A stretch of 64,000 nucleotides of DNA, taken from Hydrogeniiclostridium mannosilyticum (GTDB lineage: Bacteria; Bacillota; Clostridia; Oscillospirales; Acutalibacteraceae). Below are positions 18,088 to 26,793 of the stretch, in pieces; positions within the stretch are counted from its first letter, which is position 1; each line of letters begins with the position of its first letter. Under the pieces are notes generated by a model. The model saw only the letters and a list, made by a program, of their open reading frames with translations, made no database searches and was not told where the DNA came from. The translations under genes and the position numbers were made by a program. The stretch is taken from positions 434,001 to 498,000 of the forward strand of contig NZ_QLYR01000001.1 in the NCBI RefSeq assembly GCF_003268275.1, written 5' to 3'.

Positions 18088-18996
18088 CTAATCATTCGCT
18101 GCAAGCGTTTGGATGTTTTTTACACCCATTTTCTTCAAAAGCTCCTTAAAATCGTCGGGAAAGGAGCCGATAATCTCCAATTCCCGCCCGGTTACCGGGT
18201 GGGTTAGCTTCATCCTGCCGCAATGCAGGGCTTGTCTGCCTATCCATTCTGTACGGCCGCCGTAAAAGTCATCCCCCGCCAACGGGTGCCCCGAAGAAGA
18301 AAAATGCACCCGGATCTGATGCGTACGCCCGGTTTCGAGTCTGCAAGCCAGCAGAGTGAACCGGCCGTCATCTGCCAGGGCCCGCCAATGAGTAACCGCC
18401 TGCTCGCCTGCTCCTGCATCACAAGCCTCTCGCTGGACAGTGTGCCCCGGCTTGACGCGAATGGAGGCGGTAATACTACCCGCTCCCCGCATGCAGCCCT
18501 CACATACCGCATAGTAGGTTTTTTCTATATTTCCCGCCAGGCAGGCCGCTGCATATGCATTTTTAGCCAAGACGACAAGCCCTGTCGTGTCCTTATCTAT
18601 CCGGTAAACCGGCCGAAAGGCAAACCGCTCGCCCGTTGTACGGCAGTAGGAGCCTATGGCGCCGCAAAGGCTGGCATCGTGGCCCGGCCGCGCGTACATG
18701 GGAAGCCCCGCCTGCTTGTTTATGACAAGCAGGTCTGCATCCTCATAGACAACAGCCAGGGGCGCCGGAACCGGGTCGGGAATCTTGCCATCCTTCGGCA
18801 GGCAAAGCCTGACACAGTCTCCTGTGTGCAAAATTTGCAAAACCCTCGCATGCAGGCCGTTTACCTGAATGCCGCCGGGCACTTGCTTCAGAGCGGTTAA
18901 CAGGCGTGCCGACAGCGCACAATAGCCCCGCAGGAACCCCCGCAGCTTCACGCTCTCATAGGAAGGCGGTACCGTAAACTCTAAAATTCTCAACAA
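18088..18996 (-). CDS. RluA-family pseudouridine synthase
   Basis: A 302-residue protein. The N-terminal part resembles an S4-like RNA-binding domain and the catalytic core holds RPVYRIDKDTTGLVVLAKN near residue 130, where Asp is the catalytic residue. GRTHQIRVHFSSSGHPLAGD occurs near residue 225. The usual HRLD motif reads YRID, a tolerated change. It isomerises uridines in rRNA or tRNA; which position cannot be predicted. It is a single gene with an unremarkable intergenic space on both sides. Confidence 0.92.
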   Translation of the reverse strand: MLRILEFTVPPSYESVKLRGFLRGYCALSARLLTALKQVPGGIQVNGLHARVLQILHTGDCVRLCLPKDGKIPDPVPAPLAVVYEDADLLVINKQAGLPMYARPGHDASLCGAIGSYCRTTGERFAFRPVYRIDKDTTGLVVLAKNAYAAACLAGNIEKTYYAVCEGCMRGAGSITASIRVKPGHTVQREACDAGAGEQAVTHWRALADDGRFTLLACRLETGRTHQIRVHFSSSGHPLAGDDFYGGRTEWIGRQALHCGRMKLTHPVTGRELEIIGSFPDDFKELLKKMGVKNIQTLAAND

Positions 18997-19025
18997 GTCC
19001 CCCTCCTTCAGTCTCGACGGCCCAT

Positions 19026-19073
19026 AAAAACAGCAGGCAATTCTCCTCGCTACGAGCAGACCCGCCTGCTGAA
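19026..19073 (-). terminator. Terminator after ilvE
   Basis: CAGCAGGC (19031-19038) pairs with GCCTGCTG (19064-19071). TTTTTAT follows on the minus strand. Confidence 0.85.
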
Positions 19074-19100
19074 TTAAAAACGTTCAGACCCTGTTGACGC

Positions 19101-20171
19101 TTACTGAACCTCTACCGTCCATCCAAACTCATCTTTGACCTTCCCCCACTGGATTCCGGTCAATGTATCGTAGAGCTTTTGAGAAACCGGGCCGATCTCC
19201 CCCTTGTTGATCTCCATCACCACATCGCCCCATTTCAAGTGGCCAATCGGAGAAATAACCGCCGCGGTACCGCTGCCAAAGGCCTCCTTTAAGCGACCCT
19301 CCTGCGCTGCCCGCGCCACCTCATCAATGGAGATTTTGCGCTCGGTAACCTTCATCCCCCAATGCCGCATCATATCGATGCAGGACATTCTTGTAATTCC
19401 AGAGAGGATGGAGCCCTGCAGTTCCGGTGTAACCACCTCGTCATCAATGACAAAGAAAACATTCATCGTGCCGACTTCTTCAATATATTTGCGTTCCACG
19501 CCGTCCAGCCAAAGCACCTGGGTATAGTCCTGCTTTTCCGCTTCGTCCTGCGCTTTCAGAGAGGCTGCATAGTTGCCTGCCGTCTTGGTATAACCCATGC
19601 CGCCGCGCACCGCGCGCACATAGTTTTTCTCGACATAAATCTTAACCGGGTTCAGCCCTTCCGGGTAATAAGCGCCTACCGGACAGCATATCACCATAAA
19701 CATCAAGTGGTGAGCCGGATGCACGCCGACATGCGGGTCCACACCGATGATAAACGGACGAATATAAAGCGAAGCCCCCTCACCGGAGGGAACCCAATCC
19801 CGGTCAATGGAAACCAGCTTTTCAATTGCCTTCTCCGCAAACTTTTCATCGATCTGCGGAATGCAGAGGCGGTCGTTTGAGACATTGAGCCGCGCCATAT
19901 TTTTATCGGGGCGAAACAGCAGAATACGGCCATCCACCGCACGGTAAGCCTTCATTCCTTCAAAAACAGACTGCCCGTAGTGCAAGCACATTGCGGAGGG
20001 CTCCATCTCAATGGGGCCGTATGGAACAATTCGCGGATCATGCCAGCCCTGTCCCAAATCATAATCCATAATAAACATATGGTCCGTAAAAATCGTACCA
20101 AAGGGCAGTGGGGCCCCGGGCGCCGGTTTTTCCTTGGGATTCTTCGTTAATTCTACTTTGATTTCCTGCAT
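19101..20171 (-). CDS. ilvE: Branched-chain amino-acid aminotransferase
   Basis: A 356-residue class IV PLP aminotransferase that makes valine, leucine and isoleucine from their keto acids. LHYGQSVFEGMKAYR lies near residue 62 and the PLP-binding Lys is in MGYTKTAGNYAASL near residue 195. IEEVGTMNVFFVID and FGSGTAAVISPI follow. The length and motifs are those of the long BcaT type shared by bacteria and eukaryotes. The ATG at 20171 with GAGGG eight bases upstream is preferred over an in-frame start 28 codons earlier. No leader peptide or T-box is visible in the short upstream region. Confidence 0.95.
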   Translation of the reverse strand: MQEIKVELTKNPKEKPAPGAPLPFGTIFTDHMFIMDYDLGQGWHDPRIVPYGPIEMEPSAMCLHYGQSVFEGMKAYRAVDGRILLFRPDKNMARLNVSNDRLCIPQIDEKFAEKAIEKLVSIDRDWVPSGEGASLYIRPFIIGVDPHVGVHPAHHLMFMVICCPVGAYYPEGLNPVKIYVEKNYVRAVRGGMGYTKTAGNYAASLKAQDEAEKQDYTQVLWLDGVERKYIEEVGTMNVFFVIDDEVVTPELQGSILSGITRMSCIDMMRHWGMKVTERKISIDEVARAAQEGRLKEAFGSGTAAVISPIGHLKWGDVVMEINKGEIGPVSQKLYDTLTGIQWGKVKDEFGWTVEVQ

Positions 20172-20282
20172 GATGAATGCCCTCTTTCCTAAGAATAAAC
20201 TAATCTTATCATTTTCCATCCAAAAATTCAAGGCAAAGGCTGATGACGGTTGCATTTTTTTAGAAAAACCGCCGGTATGCGC

Positions 20283-21611
20283 TCAATGGTTCCGCAGCCC
20301 TTTTGGATAGCGGTTCTTCAGCCGCCCACCGCTGGCCTTGCCAAAGCCAACGGTCATGTCCGCGATCGTTACGCCGCACCATCCCTTCATAGTGGGCGGC
20401 AGCTCTATTTCTTCCCCGCGCAGGAAGCGTCCGGCACACTCCCCAGGCTCAAGCGGTACAAGCTGGACCAATTCCTCCGGCTTGGCCGCCATAAAGGCGG
20501 CATGGCAGGGCTCTAAACGGCCCTTCTTTTCTTCACAGACCGGGAACCCGGCCCGCAGAACCCCCAGGCCATCCAGGCCTGGAACTCCCTCCGGCAGCAG
20601 ATAAAACTGTTCGCCGGCTTTCAGCATCGGCTGCAGGCCGGCAAACCGGTAAACCTCCCGGCAAAATTCCCGGACAGCCTGCGAGGGCTGCCCCCAGGCT
20701 GCCTGTCCTTGCGGCGGGCTCGTTTCCGCAGTATTCACGCGGCGTAGCGCGGCCACAAAATGCCCCTCGCCACCATCCATCGGATAAATACGCCTCGCCT
20801 TTCCACCCAAGGCCGGACGCCCCCAATGGACTCCGCAGTCCTCCAGCTCAAAATCCGGATGAGCGCCTAAAAAAGCCTCGACGACGCCCTCGTTTTCTTC
20901 CGGTGAAAAAGTGCAAGTGGAATACACCAGCCGTCCACCGGGCCGCAGCGCTTGAACCGCATGGTTCAATATTTCCTGCTGGCGGCGGGCACAGGCCTGT
21001 ACATGCTCCGGACTCCACTCCGCGGCAGCCTCCCCCTCACGCCGGAACATTCCTTCACCGGAACAGGGGGCATCTACTAGAATCTTATCAAAAAACGCAT
21101 ATAACCTGCCGCACAGGCGCTCCACCTCGCAGGAGGACACCACCGCGTTGCGCACACCCATGCGTTCGATATTGGATAGCAGGATCGCCGCCCGCTTGCG
21201 AATAACTTCATTACTCCACAGCAGGCCGGTTCCCGCCAGGCAGGCCGCAATCTGAGCCGACTTGCCCCCCGGGGCCGCGCACAAATCCAACACCCGTTCA
21301 CCGGGCCTGGGGTCCAGTACCGTCACTGCGGAGGCAGCGGAGGGCTCCTGCACATAAAAGGCGCCCGCATGGTGCAGATAAGAGTGCCCCAGCCGATCCA
21401 TTGTTTCAGGCACATAATAGGTAAAAGGAGAAAATGGGGCCCGCTGAAGCGGCCTGTCCAAAAGAGCCTCAAACCGTTCCCGCCCGCACTTCAGCGGATT
21501 CCAACGAAGCCCCCGAAACGGCGGCTGCTCATAACTCCGCTCAAAGGCAGGGTATTCGCTGCCCAAAAGCCTCTTCATACGGGTTAAAAATTCAACTGGT
21601 AATTTTTTCAT
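20283..21611 (-). CDS. RsmF/RsmB-type rRNA cytosine-C5 methyltransferase
   Basis: About 442 residues. The Nop2/Sun methyltransferase core contains LDLCAAPGGKSAQIA (SAM motif I) near residue 110, VDAPCSGEGMFRRE with one catalytic Cys and YSTCTFSPEENE with the second. The C-terminal third, with LEPGECAGRFLRGEEIELP, is the RsmF-type PUA-like RNA-binding end. It methylates a cytosine of 16S rRNA. The start at 21611 (MKKLPVEFLTRMKRLLG) begins the family's conserved N-terminus. An ATG eight codons upstream at 21635 is possible because neither start has a strong ribosome site. Confidence 0.92.
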   Translation of the reverse strand: MKKLPVEFLTRMKRLLGSEYPAFERSYEQPPFRGLRWNPLKCGRERFEALLDRPLQRAPFSPFTYYVPETMDRLGHSYLHHAGAFYVQEPSAASAVTVLDPRPGERVLDLCAAPGGKSAQIAACLAGTGLLWSNEVIRKRAAILLSNIERMGVRNAVVSSCEVERLCGRLYAFFDKILVDAPCSGEGMFRREGEAAAEWSPEHVQACARRQQEILNHAVQALRPGGRLVYSTCTFSPEENEGVVEAFLGAHPDFELEDCGVHWGRPALGGKARRIYPMDGGEGHFVAALRRVNTAETSPPQGQAAWGQPSQAVREFCREVYRFAGLQPMLKAGEQFYLLPEGVPGLDGLGVLRAGFPVCEEKKGRLEPCHAAFMAAKPEELVQLVPLEPGECAGRFLRGEEIELPPTMKGWCGVTIADMTVGFGKASGGRLKNRYPKGLRNH

Positions 21612-21718
21612 ATTCTCAGCTGCCTTTAATTTCATTGATTTTTTTGCCTATGCTCTTACCGTATCCGTAAGACAGGCTGCCGCAAGGTACATATTGGGCT
21701 AAACCGCCAAAAAATTCT

Positions 21719-21748
21719 GAATAAATTCAAATCCATTAACCCATACTA
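21719..21748 (+). promoter_or_regulatory. Putative forespore sigma-G (or sigma-F) promoter
   Basis: GAATA (21719-21723), 18 bases and CATACTA (21742-21748) match the sigma-G consensus (GHATR, 17-18 bases, CATWHTA). It lies immediately upstream of the Asn-rich small gene. The transcript would start just before the ribosome site, so the leader is very short. Confidence 0.55.
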
Positions 21749-21769
21749 GCAACGAAGGGGGTGAGAAAT

Positions 21770-21967
21770 TTGGATAACAGAACAAACAATCAGGCGAATA
21801 ACTGCAACGGCACCAACAAGGCAAATAACGCCAACAACAGCACAAATAAGGCCAATAATTCCAACGCTTCCAACAAGAAGAGCAATTCTTACAGCAACAG
21901 CAATTCCTCCAACGCTTCTAATGGAGCTAACAACGCTGAGAACTGCCACAGAAACTCCCAGAACTAA
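21770..21967 (+). CDS. Asn-rich 65-residue protein, putative sporulation product
   Basis: A strong ribosome site, AAGGGGGTGA (21755-21764), fits a TTG start at 21770 better than the GTG at 21761 that lies inside it. The 65-residue product contains 26 Asn (40 percent), plus Ser, Ala and Lys, and has repeats such as NKANNANN and NKANNSNASN. There are two Cys, no hydrophobic segment and no signal peptide, so it is probably disordered and soluble. A sigma-G-like promoter sits upstream and a strong terminator downstream, so it is a stand-alone unit. It is not a standard alpha/beta SASP. A spore-core or coat role is inferred only from the promoter and composition. Confidence 0.7.
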   Translation: MDNRTNNQANNCNGTNKANNANNSTNKANNSNASNKKSNSYSNSNSSNASNGANNAENCHRNSQN

Positions 21968-21980
21968 AAAAGCCTAAACA

Positions 21981-22033
21981 GAAGGCAGGCGCTTTTGTTT
22001 TATAAAACAAAGGCTCCTGCCTTCTTTCTTTTT
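21981..22033 (+). terminator. Strong terminator after the Asn-rich gene
   Basis: GAAGGCAGG (21981-21989) pairs with CCTGCCTTC (22016-22024), with an inner TTTTGTTTTATAAAACAAA fold. TTTCTTTTT follows. It may also stop yitT transcription from the other strand. Confidence 0.9.
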
Positions 22034-22067
22034 GAGAAAAACAGAGTGCATAAAAGGCGGGGAAGTG

Positions 22068-23000
22068 CTATCGTTTTGCCCGGGTAGATTTTTTCTTTCT
22101 TCCCTTTGCGGCAGCGTTAATGCGGCGAAACCCCTCGCCGCGAATTTCACCGGCCTCTCCGACAATTACAAACGCAGCCGGGTCATGGGCATGAATAATT
22201 TCCTTTACCCCTGCAACCTCATACCGCCGAACCGCACAGAGGAGCACCTCGCCGTTACGCCCGCTATAGCCGCCTTTCGCTTGCAGCCGTGTAACGCCGC
22301 GCTCAATATTCCCTAGGATGTCCCGCGCGATCTCCTCATTCTTTTCAGAGATAATCAGAATAAATTTTCCGGTTCCGGCATCCGTGCCATACAGAATCGC
22401 GTCAATAACCCGCGAGGAAATAAAAATAGTAATCCCGGCATAAAGCGCGCTTTCCAAACTACGATAGACAAAGGCGGAAATTAAAATAACCACACAGTCA
22501 ACGGCAAAAATCAGTTTGCCCATAGAAATATGAGGAACCCTAGCGCCTAAAAGGCGCGCGACCATGTCCGACCCACCGGTCGTGCCTCCCCTCAAAAACA
22601 CCATGGACAGGCCGGCCCCCTCCAGCAGGCCGCCGCAAATTGCCGCCAGCAGCGGGTTGCCCATATAGGGACTAAAGGTCCCTGGAACAAGCAAACTGAA
22701 TAGATCAATAGCGGCGGACATCAAAAAAGTCGCCGCTATCGTCTTCGCCACCGTTTTAAAGCCCAGCGCAATGACCGCCCATACAAAAATAGGGATGTTC
22801 AGCAGAAAAGAAAGCGTGCCAATCGGCACACCGATCAAATAGTTTATAACGGTGGAAAGGCCCGTAACACCACCGGGCGCAATTTGATTTGGCGCTGTAA
22901 ATATCCTTACCGAAGCCGCATATAGCGCGCCGCCAATAATAAAAAACAAAAAATCCTTTAAAAAAGCAACAGGCTTTTTTTCCGATGCCGTTCCCCGCAT
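22068..23000 (-). CDS. YitT family membrane protein (DUF161/DUF2179)
   Basis: A 310-residue protein with five or six transmembrane helices in the first 200 residues. These include FFIIGGALYAASVRIFTAPNQIAPGGVTG, in two stretches of the typical YitT signature, and a conserved GGTTGGSDMVARLL loop. A cytoplasmic DUF2179 domain follows (about 215-285, with GVTRLQAKGGYSGRNGEVLLC). The family is widespread in Firmicutes and its transport substrate is unknown. The C-terminus is a basic KGRKKKSTRAKR tail. It lies 21 bases downstream of mrnC and is likely in the same operon. Confidence 0.9.
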   Translation of the reverse strand: MRGTASEKKPVAFLKDFLFFIIGGALYAASVRIFTAPNQIAPGGVTGLSTVINYLIGVPIGTLSFLLNIPIFVWAVIALGFKTVAKTIAATFLMSAAIDLFSLLVPGTFSPYMGNPLLAAICGGLLEGAGLSMVFLRGGTTGGSDMVARLLGARVPHISMGKLIFAVDCVVILISAFVYRSLESALYAGITIFISSRVIDAILYGTDAGTGKFILIISEKNEEIARDILGNIERGVTRLQAKGGYSGRNGEVLLCAVRRYEVAGVKEIIHAHDPAAFVIVGEAGEIRGEGFRRINAAAKGRKKKSTRAKR

Positions 23001-23021
23001 ATAACACTCCTTCCGCGTATG

Positions 23022-23408
23022 CTATGCCAGCATATCAAACAGCTGCCGCAGGCGAACGAGCTCCCCTTTCAAGTAGAGATACCCGAAAACAGCCTCCACA
23101 GCCGTCGCTGCATGATAATCAGCAACCTCTGCATTTTTAGGGACATGGTTCACGTGTGCATTTCTGCCGCGCATGTAGACCTCTTTTTCCTCCTCGGTCA
23201 TCACCGGAAGCAGCAGGCGAGCGGCCTCTGCCTGGGCTTTACAGCAAACCATGGAAACCGCCCGGTTGTGAAGCTTTTTAACCGGGCAATTTGCCTTGCA
23301 CACCAGCGACTCCCGCACAAATACCTCAAAAACGCCGTCGCCAATGAAGGCCAGCGTCAACGGACTCATTTGCCGGGGGTCGCATTCAGCCCCTAAAAAT
23401 CTTTCCAT
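23022..23408 (-). CDS. mrnC: Mini-ribonuclease III
   Basis: A 128-residue RNase III catalytic domain without the double-stranded-RNA-binding domain. LAFIGDGVFEVFVRE near residue 18 holds the metal-binding acidic residues and ATAVEAVFGYLYL near residue 103 the second signature. In Firmicutes Mini-III matures the 3-prime and 5-prime ends of 23S rRNA. The ATG at 23408 follows GGGGGAA at good spacing and begins the family's N-terminus; 24 upstream in-frame codons are excluded. The usual neighbour cysS is absent; yitT follows. Confidence 0.93.
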   Translation of the reverse strand: MERFLGAECDPRQMSPLTLAFIGDGVFEVFVRESLVCKANCPVKKLHNRAVSMVCCKAQAEAARLLLPVMTEEEKEVYMRGRNAHVNHVPKNAEVADYHAATAVEAVFGYLYLKGELVRLRQLFDMLA

Positions 23409-23536
23409 AGTTTTCCCCCATTCTTGAACTTTAACACAACTGGTAAAGTTTTCTTTCCGGCTCGCTTTATTAAGATACAAAAGCCAGGCTCCGCTTTAAT
23501 TAAAACATCGTGGTAAACAAAGGAATCAGGCCGATC

Positions 23537-24811
23537 TTACTCCACAAAATCAAATTCCAGGTCATAGAGGCTGACCGTGTCGCCCTCCTGTACTCCCGCG
23601 GCGCGCAGCGCATCGATAACACCTGTGGAAATCAGCACCCGCTGAAAATACTGCAGGGACTCATAGTCGTCAAAATTGACGGAATGCAGTATATGCAGCA
23701 GCCACTCGCCCTCGACAAAATAAACCCCGTCGCGTTCCGTAATCTGCACCTCTTTTTTGCCGATTTTCTCCGCCTCGACCTGTGGAACAGGCTCCGGATC
23801 ATAAGCGCGGATCGGCGGCAGCGTAGACAAAAGCTCAGAAATCCGGTTGAGCAACGGATCGACATCGTAGCGGATCGCTGCCATAATGGGGAAAAACGTA
23901 TAGCCCTGCTGCTCCACAAAAGCGCGGAAATCCTCTATCTGCTCCTCGGTTGCAAGGTCGCACTTATTGCCCGCCACCAGCATTGGGCGGCTGGCAAGTT
24001 CCGCGTTAAACTTACCTAGTTCCTCCATGATAATGCGGAAATCATCCTTCGGGTCGCGCCCCTCACTGCCGGATACATCTACAATGTGGACCAGCAGCCG
24101 GCAGCGTTCTACATGGCGCAGGAACTGGTGCCCCAGGCCAACGCCATCTCCCGCGCCTTCGATGAGGCCCGGAATGTCGGCCATGACAAAAGAGCGTTCC
24201 GGCCCCAACCGGACTACCCCCAGCACAGGCGTCAGGGTGGTGAAATGGTAATTGGCAATATTGGGCTTAGCCTCGCTGACCACGGAAACCAAGGTGGATT
24301 TTCCCACATTAGGGTAGCCTACCAAGCCCACGTCCGCCAGCAGCTTGAGCTCCAAGGTCAATTCCAGCGCCTCGCCCGGAATACCGGGTTTGGCAAAGCG
24401 CGGCGTCTGGCGGGTCGGTGTGGCAAAATGCGCATTGCCCCAGCCCCCCTTGCCCCCTCGGGCGATAATTTGAGGTTCGTCACCGGAAATATCTGCAACG
24501 ATGCGCCCGCTCGCCGCCTCTTTAAGCAGCGTCCCTCTCGGTACCCGGATAACCAGATCCTCCGCGTTTCTGCCAAAACAGCGTTTCCCCTTGCCGTCCT
24601 CTCCGTTAGCAGCTTCATACTTACGCCGGTAACGAAAATCCGCCAAGGTGGAAAGGTTGTCGTCCACCTGGAAAACAATGTTGCCGCCACGGCCGCCGTC
24701 GCCGCCGTCAGGTCCGCCAGAGGCCACATATTTTTCCCGCCGGAAGGAAACCGCGCCGTTTCCGCCGTTTCCGGCCTTGATGGTAATTTTAGCCTGATCT
24801 ATAAAGATCAT
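23537..24811 (-). CDS. obg: GTPase Obg (ribosome assembly, stress)
   Basis: A 424-residue protein with the three-part Obg layout. First is the Gly-rich Obg fold (1-158, AGNGGNGAVSFRREKYVASG then GGDGGRGGN). The G domain follows (about 160-330) with GYPNVGKST, the switch at TTLTPVLGVV, DIPGLIEGA and NKCD. The C-terminal OCT domain (about 345-424) ends it. It is an essential cytoplasmic GTPase in 50S assembly. The ATG at 24811 with GGAGG ten bases upstream is preferred over a start eight codons earlier. It follows the rplU-prp-rpmA operon, as in most Firmicutes, but an intrinsic terminator lies between. Confidence 0.97.
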   Translation of the reverse strand: MIFIDQAKITIKAGNGGNGAVSFRREKYVASGGPDGGDGGRGGNIVFQVDDNLSTLADFRYRRKYEAANGEDGKGKRCFGRNAEDLVIRVPRGTLLKEAASGRIVADISGDEPQIIARGGKGGWGNAHFATPTRQTPRFAKPGIPGEALELTLELKLLADVGLVGYPNVGKSTLVSVVSEAKPNIANYHFTTLTPVLGVVRLGPERSFVMADIPGLIEGAGDGVGLGHQFLRHVERCRLLVHIVDVSGSEGRDPKDDFRIIMEELGKFNAELASRPMLVAGNKCDLATEEQIEDFRAFVEQQGYTFFPIMAAIRYDVDPLLNRISELLSTLPPIRAYDPEPVPQVEAEKIGKKEVQITERDGVYFVEGEWLLHILHSVNFDDYESLQYFQRVLISTGVIDALRAAGVQEGDTVSLYDLEFDFVE

Positions 24812-24835
24812 CGCTACACATCCTCCCTTCATCAA

Positions 24836-24864
24836 AAAAACCCGGGCATGCTGCCCGGGTTTCA
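24836..24864 (-). terminator. Terminator between rpmA and obg
   Basis: AAACCCGGGCA-TGC-TGCCCGGGTTT is followed by seven T on the minus strand. Confidence 0.88.
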
Positions 24865-24877
24865 GACGACCTGTCTC

Positions 24878-25162
24878 TTACTGCTCTACAGTATAAACAC
24901 TGACCTTTTTGCGGTCACGGCCCATACGCTCAAAGCAAACTTTTCCGTCTACCAGCGCGAACAGGGAATCGTCAGAACCCCTGCCGACGTTCTCACCGGG
25001 ATGAATGTGGGTACCGCGCTGTTTTACCAGGATGTTACCTGCCAAAACAAACTGGCCGTCTGCACGCTTAACACCGAGGCGCTTAGACTCGGAATCACGA
25101 CCGTTTTTCGTAGAACCCATTCCCTTTTTATGAGCAAACAGCTGGATATTAATCTTCAGCAT
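24878..25162 (-). CDS. rpmA: 50S ribosomal protein L27 with cleavable N-terminal extension
   Basis: A 94-residue L27. The N-terminus [20 protein letters not shown] carries the Firmicute-type presequence, cut after the Phe of IQLF so that the mature protein begins AHKKG. The mature tail reaches the peptidyl-transferase centre. The protease gene prp lies immediately upstream (three-base gap), the classic rplU-prp-rpmA arrangement. The sequence is basic and of normal length. Confidence 0.98.
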   Translation of the reverse strand: MLKINIQLFAHKKGMGSTKNGRDSESKRLGVKRADGQFVLAGNILVKQRGTHIHPGENVGRGSDDSLFALVDGKVCFERMGRDRKKVSVYTVEQ

Positions 25163-25165
25163 GGT

Positions 25166-25486
25166 TTACACCTCCACATAACTTACTTTAATGTTTTTGG
25201 GGTACTGTTCTTCCAGCCCCAGCAAATGAAGTTTTAAGCCTTCCAGGACATCCTGGCAACGCGGGGCCGCACGTTCATCCACCCTGACCTGCATATAACC
25301 GTCGCAAGCAGAAATTTCCGCCTGCGCATGAATAACGCCGGAAACCGTATTGGCTGCCATGTAGGCCGCGGAAGAAACGGCCGCGCAAATGATATCTTCA
25401 CCCTGCGCCGCGCTTCCCGAGTGCCCGCTCAATCGGAACCCCAGCAATAAGCCCCCGGGGTCCGTCATAAAATCAGCGGCTATCAT
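25166..25486 (-). CDS. prp: Ribosomal-processing cysteine protease Prp
   Basis: A 106-residue protein of the YsxB/Prp family. The catalytic pair is visible as His in SGHSG (residues 21-25) and Cys in GEDIICAAVSS near residue 34. It removes the N-terminal extension of L27, whose gene follows. Its stop codon region and start touch rplU (one-base overlap), consistent with coupled translation. Confidence 0.95.
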   Translation of the reverse strand: MIAADFMTDPGGLLLGFRLSGHSGSAAQGEDIICAAVSSAAYMAANTVSGVIHAQAEISACDGYMQVRVDERAAPRCQDVLEGLKLHLLGLEEQYPKNIKVSYVEV

Positions 25487-25794
25487 TAAGCGTTAATGGC
25501 CTCAATCTGAACCTTCGTATACGGCTGGCGATGCCCCATTTTGCGCTTCGCGTTCTTCTTCGGCTTGTAGGTGAAAACCGTAATTTTCTTCGCCTTACCG
25601 TTTTTCATAACCTTACCGGTAACCGTAGCGCCCTCCACATAAGGAGTGCCAACCTTCAGGCCATCCTCGCCGCCGAGCGCGACAACCTGGAATGTAACCT
25701 GCTCATCCTCAGCAGCTGCAAGCTTTTCAACAAAAATGACGTCGCCGTACTGTACCTTGTACTGCTTGCCGCCGGTTTCAATTACTGCATACAT
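25486..25794 (-). CDS. rplU: 50S ribosomal protein L21
   Basis: A 102-residue L21 with [20 protein letters not shown] at the N-terminus and [17 protein letters not shown] at the C-terminus, which bind 23S rRNA. It is the first gene of rplU-prp-rpmA, behind a consensus promoter and a structured leader of about 80 bases. Confidence 0.98.
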   Translation of the reverse strand: MYAVIETGGKQYKVQYGDVIFVEKLAAAEDEQVTFQVVALGGEDGLKVGTPYVEGATVTGKVMKNGKAKKITVFTYKPKKNAKRKMGHRQPYTKVQIEAINA

Positions 25795-25796
25795 GA

Positions 25797-25874
25797 ATCC
25801 TGTTTTCCTACCTTTTCTATGAACTCGCTACTACCAGGCGGGTTACCCACTTAAAAGAGCCCGTAATAAGCGGC
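25797..25874 (-). ncRNA. Putative L21 leader (ribosomal-protein autoregulatory element)
   Basis: The transcript leader of rplU, between promoter 25881-25909 and the start codon, contains a GC-rich segment with GGGTAACCC and GCCGCTTATTACGGGC. It is in the place where Firmicutes carry a conserved L21 leader RNA. The identification rests mainly on position; the fold was not compared with a covariance model. Confidence 0.4.
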
Positions 25875-25880
25875 TTAACT

Positions 25881-25909
25881 AGTTTACCATATTTCCTTAT
25901 TCCTGTCAA
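25881..25909 (-). promoter_or_regulatory. Promoter of rplU-prp-rpmA
   Basis: On the minus strand TTGACA (25904-25909), 17 bases and TAAACT (25881-25886). Confidence 0.75.
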
Positions 25910-25920
25910 TATTTGAGTGC

Positions 25921-25951
25921 AAAAAACTCCCCGGTACGAGCCGGGGAGTTT
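25921..25951 (-). terminator. Terminator of the Rnf operon
   Basis: AAACTCCCCGG-TACGAG-CCGGGGAGTTT is followed by a T run on the minus strand, just after rnfB. Confidence 0.9.
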
Positions 25952-25962
25952 CAAACAAAAAT

Positions 25963-26781
25963 TTATGCGGTCTCAGGGGCCTCCGCTGCCGTATTCATCA
26001 TACTAATGCAATGGCGCGGACACGCCTCCGCGCACTTCCCGCAGGCAGTGCATTTCTCCGGGTCCACCACCGCATGAAAATCCACCACATGGATGGCATC
26101 GCTTTCACAGATACGTTCGCATTTCTTACAGCCAATACAGCCAATCTTGCAGACCTTCATCGTCTCCGCGCCCTTATCGCAGCTGCTGCAGCGCACCACC
26201 GCCTGAGGCTTATAGGGCACAAAGGAAATCAGCTGTTTCGGGCACGCCTTAATGCACATGGAGCAGCCCTTACAACGCTCGGGGTCAATCCTGGCAACAC
26301 CGTTGCAAACCTCAATAGCCCCATATTGGCAGGCGCTGGCGCAGTCGCCCATGCCCATACAGCCAAACCGGCAGCTCGTTACACCGCCAGCCAGCAGAGC
26401 GGCGGCCGCACAGCTGCGGATGCCCTGGTATTCCATCTTGTCGCTGGTATAGTCATAGCTGCCCATACAGTGGACAACAGCAACCTGACGCTCAACCGCA
26501 GCCCCTTCAACTCCCAGAATTTTGGAAACTTCCGCGGCTACATCCGCCCCACCCGGGGCGCACAATCCGGGTTTTGCCTCTCCCTTTGCCAGGGCAGCCG
26601 CATAGCCGGAGCAGCCGGAAAAGCCGCAGGCTCCACAGTTTGCCCCCGGCAGCACAGCCAAAATCTCTTCCGCCTTTTCATCCTTCGGCACCGCCATTAC
26701 AATAGAAGCAACCGCCAGCCCAAGCCCGGCAACCAAGCCAATGCCCGCAACCAACAATACAGGAATCAAAATTTCATTCAT
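25963..26781 (-). CDS. rnfB: Rnf complex subunit RnfB (ferredoxin-type)
   Basis: A 272-residue iron-sulfur subunit. An N-terminal membrane helix precedes the NCGACGFSGCSGYA cluster motif near residue 48. Several [4Fe-4S] motifs follow, such as CKGCSMCIKACP, CIGCKKCERIC and CTACGKCAEACP. It accepts electrons from reduced ferredoxin and passes them through the Rnf complex to NAD+, coupled to ion export across the membrane. It is the last gene of the operon, 12 bases after rnfA. Confidence 0.97.
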   Translation of the reverse strand: MNEILIPVLLVAGIGLVAGLGLAVASIVMAVPKDEKAEEILAVLPGANCGACGFSGCSGYAAALAKGEAKPGLCAPGGADVAAEVSKILGVEGAAVERQVAVVHCMGSYDYTSDKMEYQGIRSCAAAALLAGGVTSCRFGCMGMGDCASACQYGAIEVCNGVARIDPERCKGCSMCIKACPKQLISFVPYKPQAVVRCSSCDKGAETMKVCKIGCIGCKKCERICESDAIHVVDFHAVVDPEKCTACGKCAEACPRHCISMMNTAAEAPETA

Positions 26782-26793
26782 TTTTCTTCCTCC

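Noticed and set aside
21746-21949. A hydrophobic Val/Ile-rich frame opposite the Asn-rich gene
   Set aside because: It is the complement of Asn codons (AAC to GTT, AAT to ATT). The plus strand has the promoter, ribosome site and terminator.
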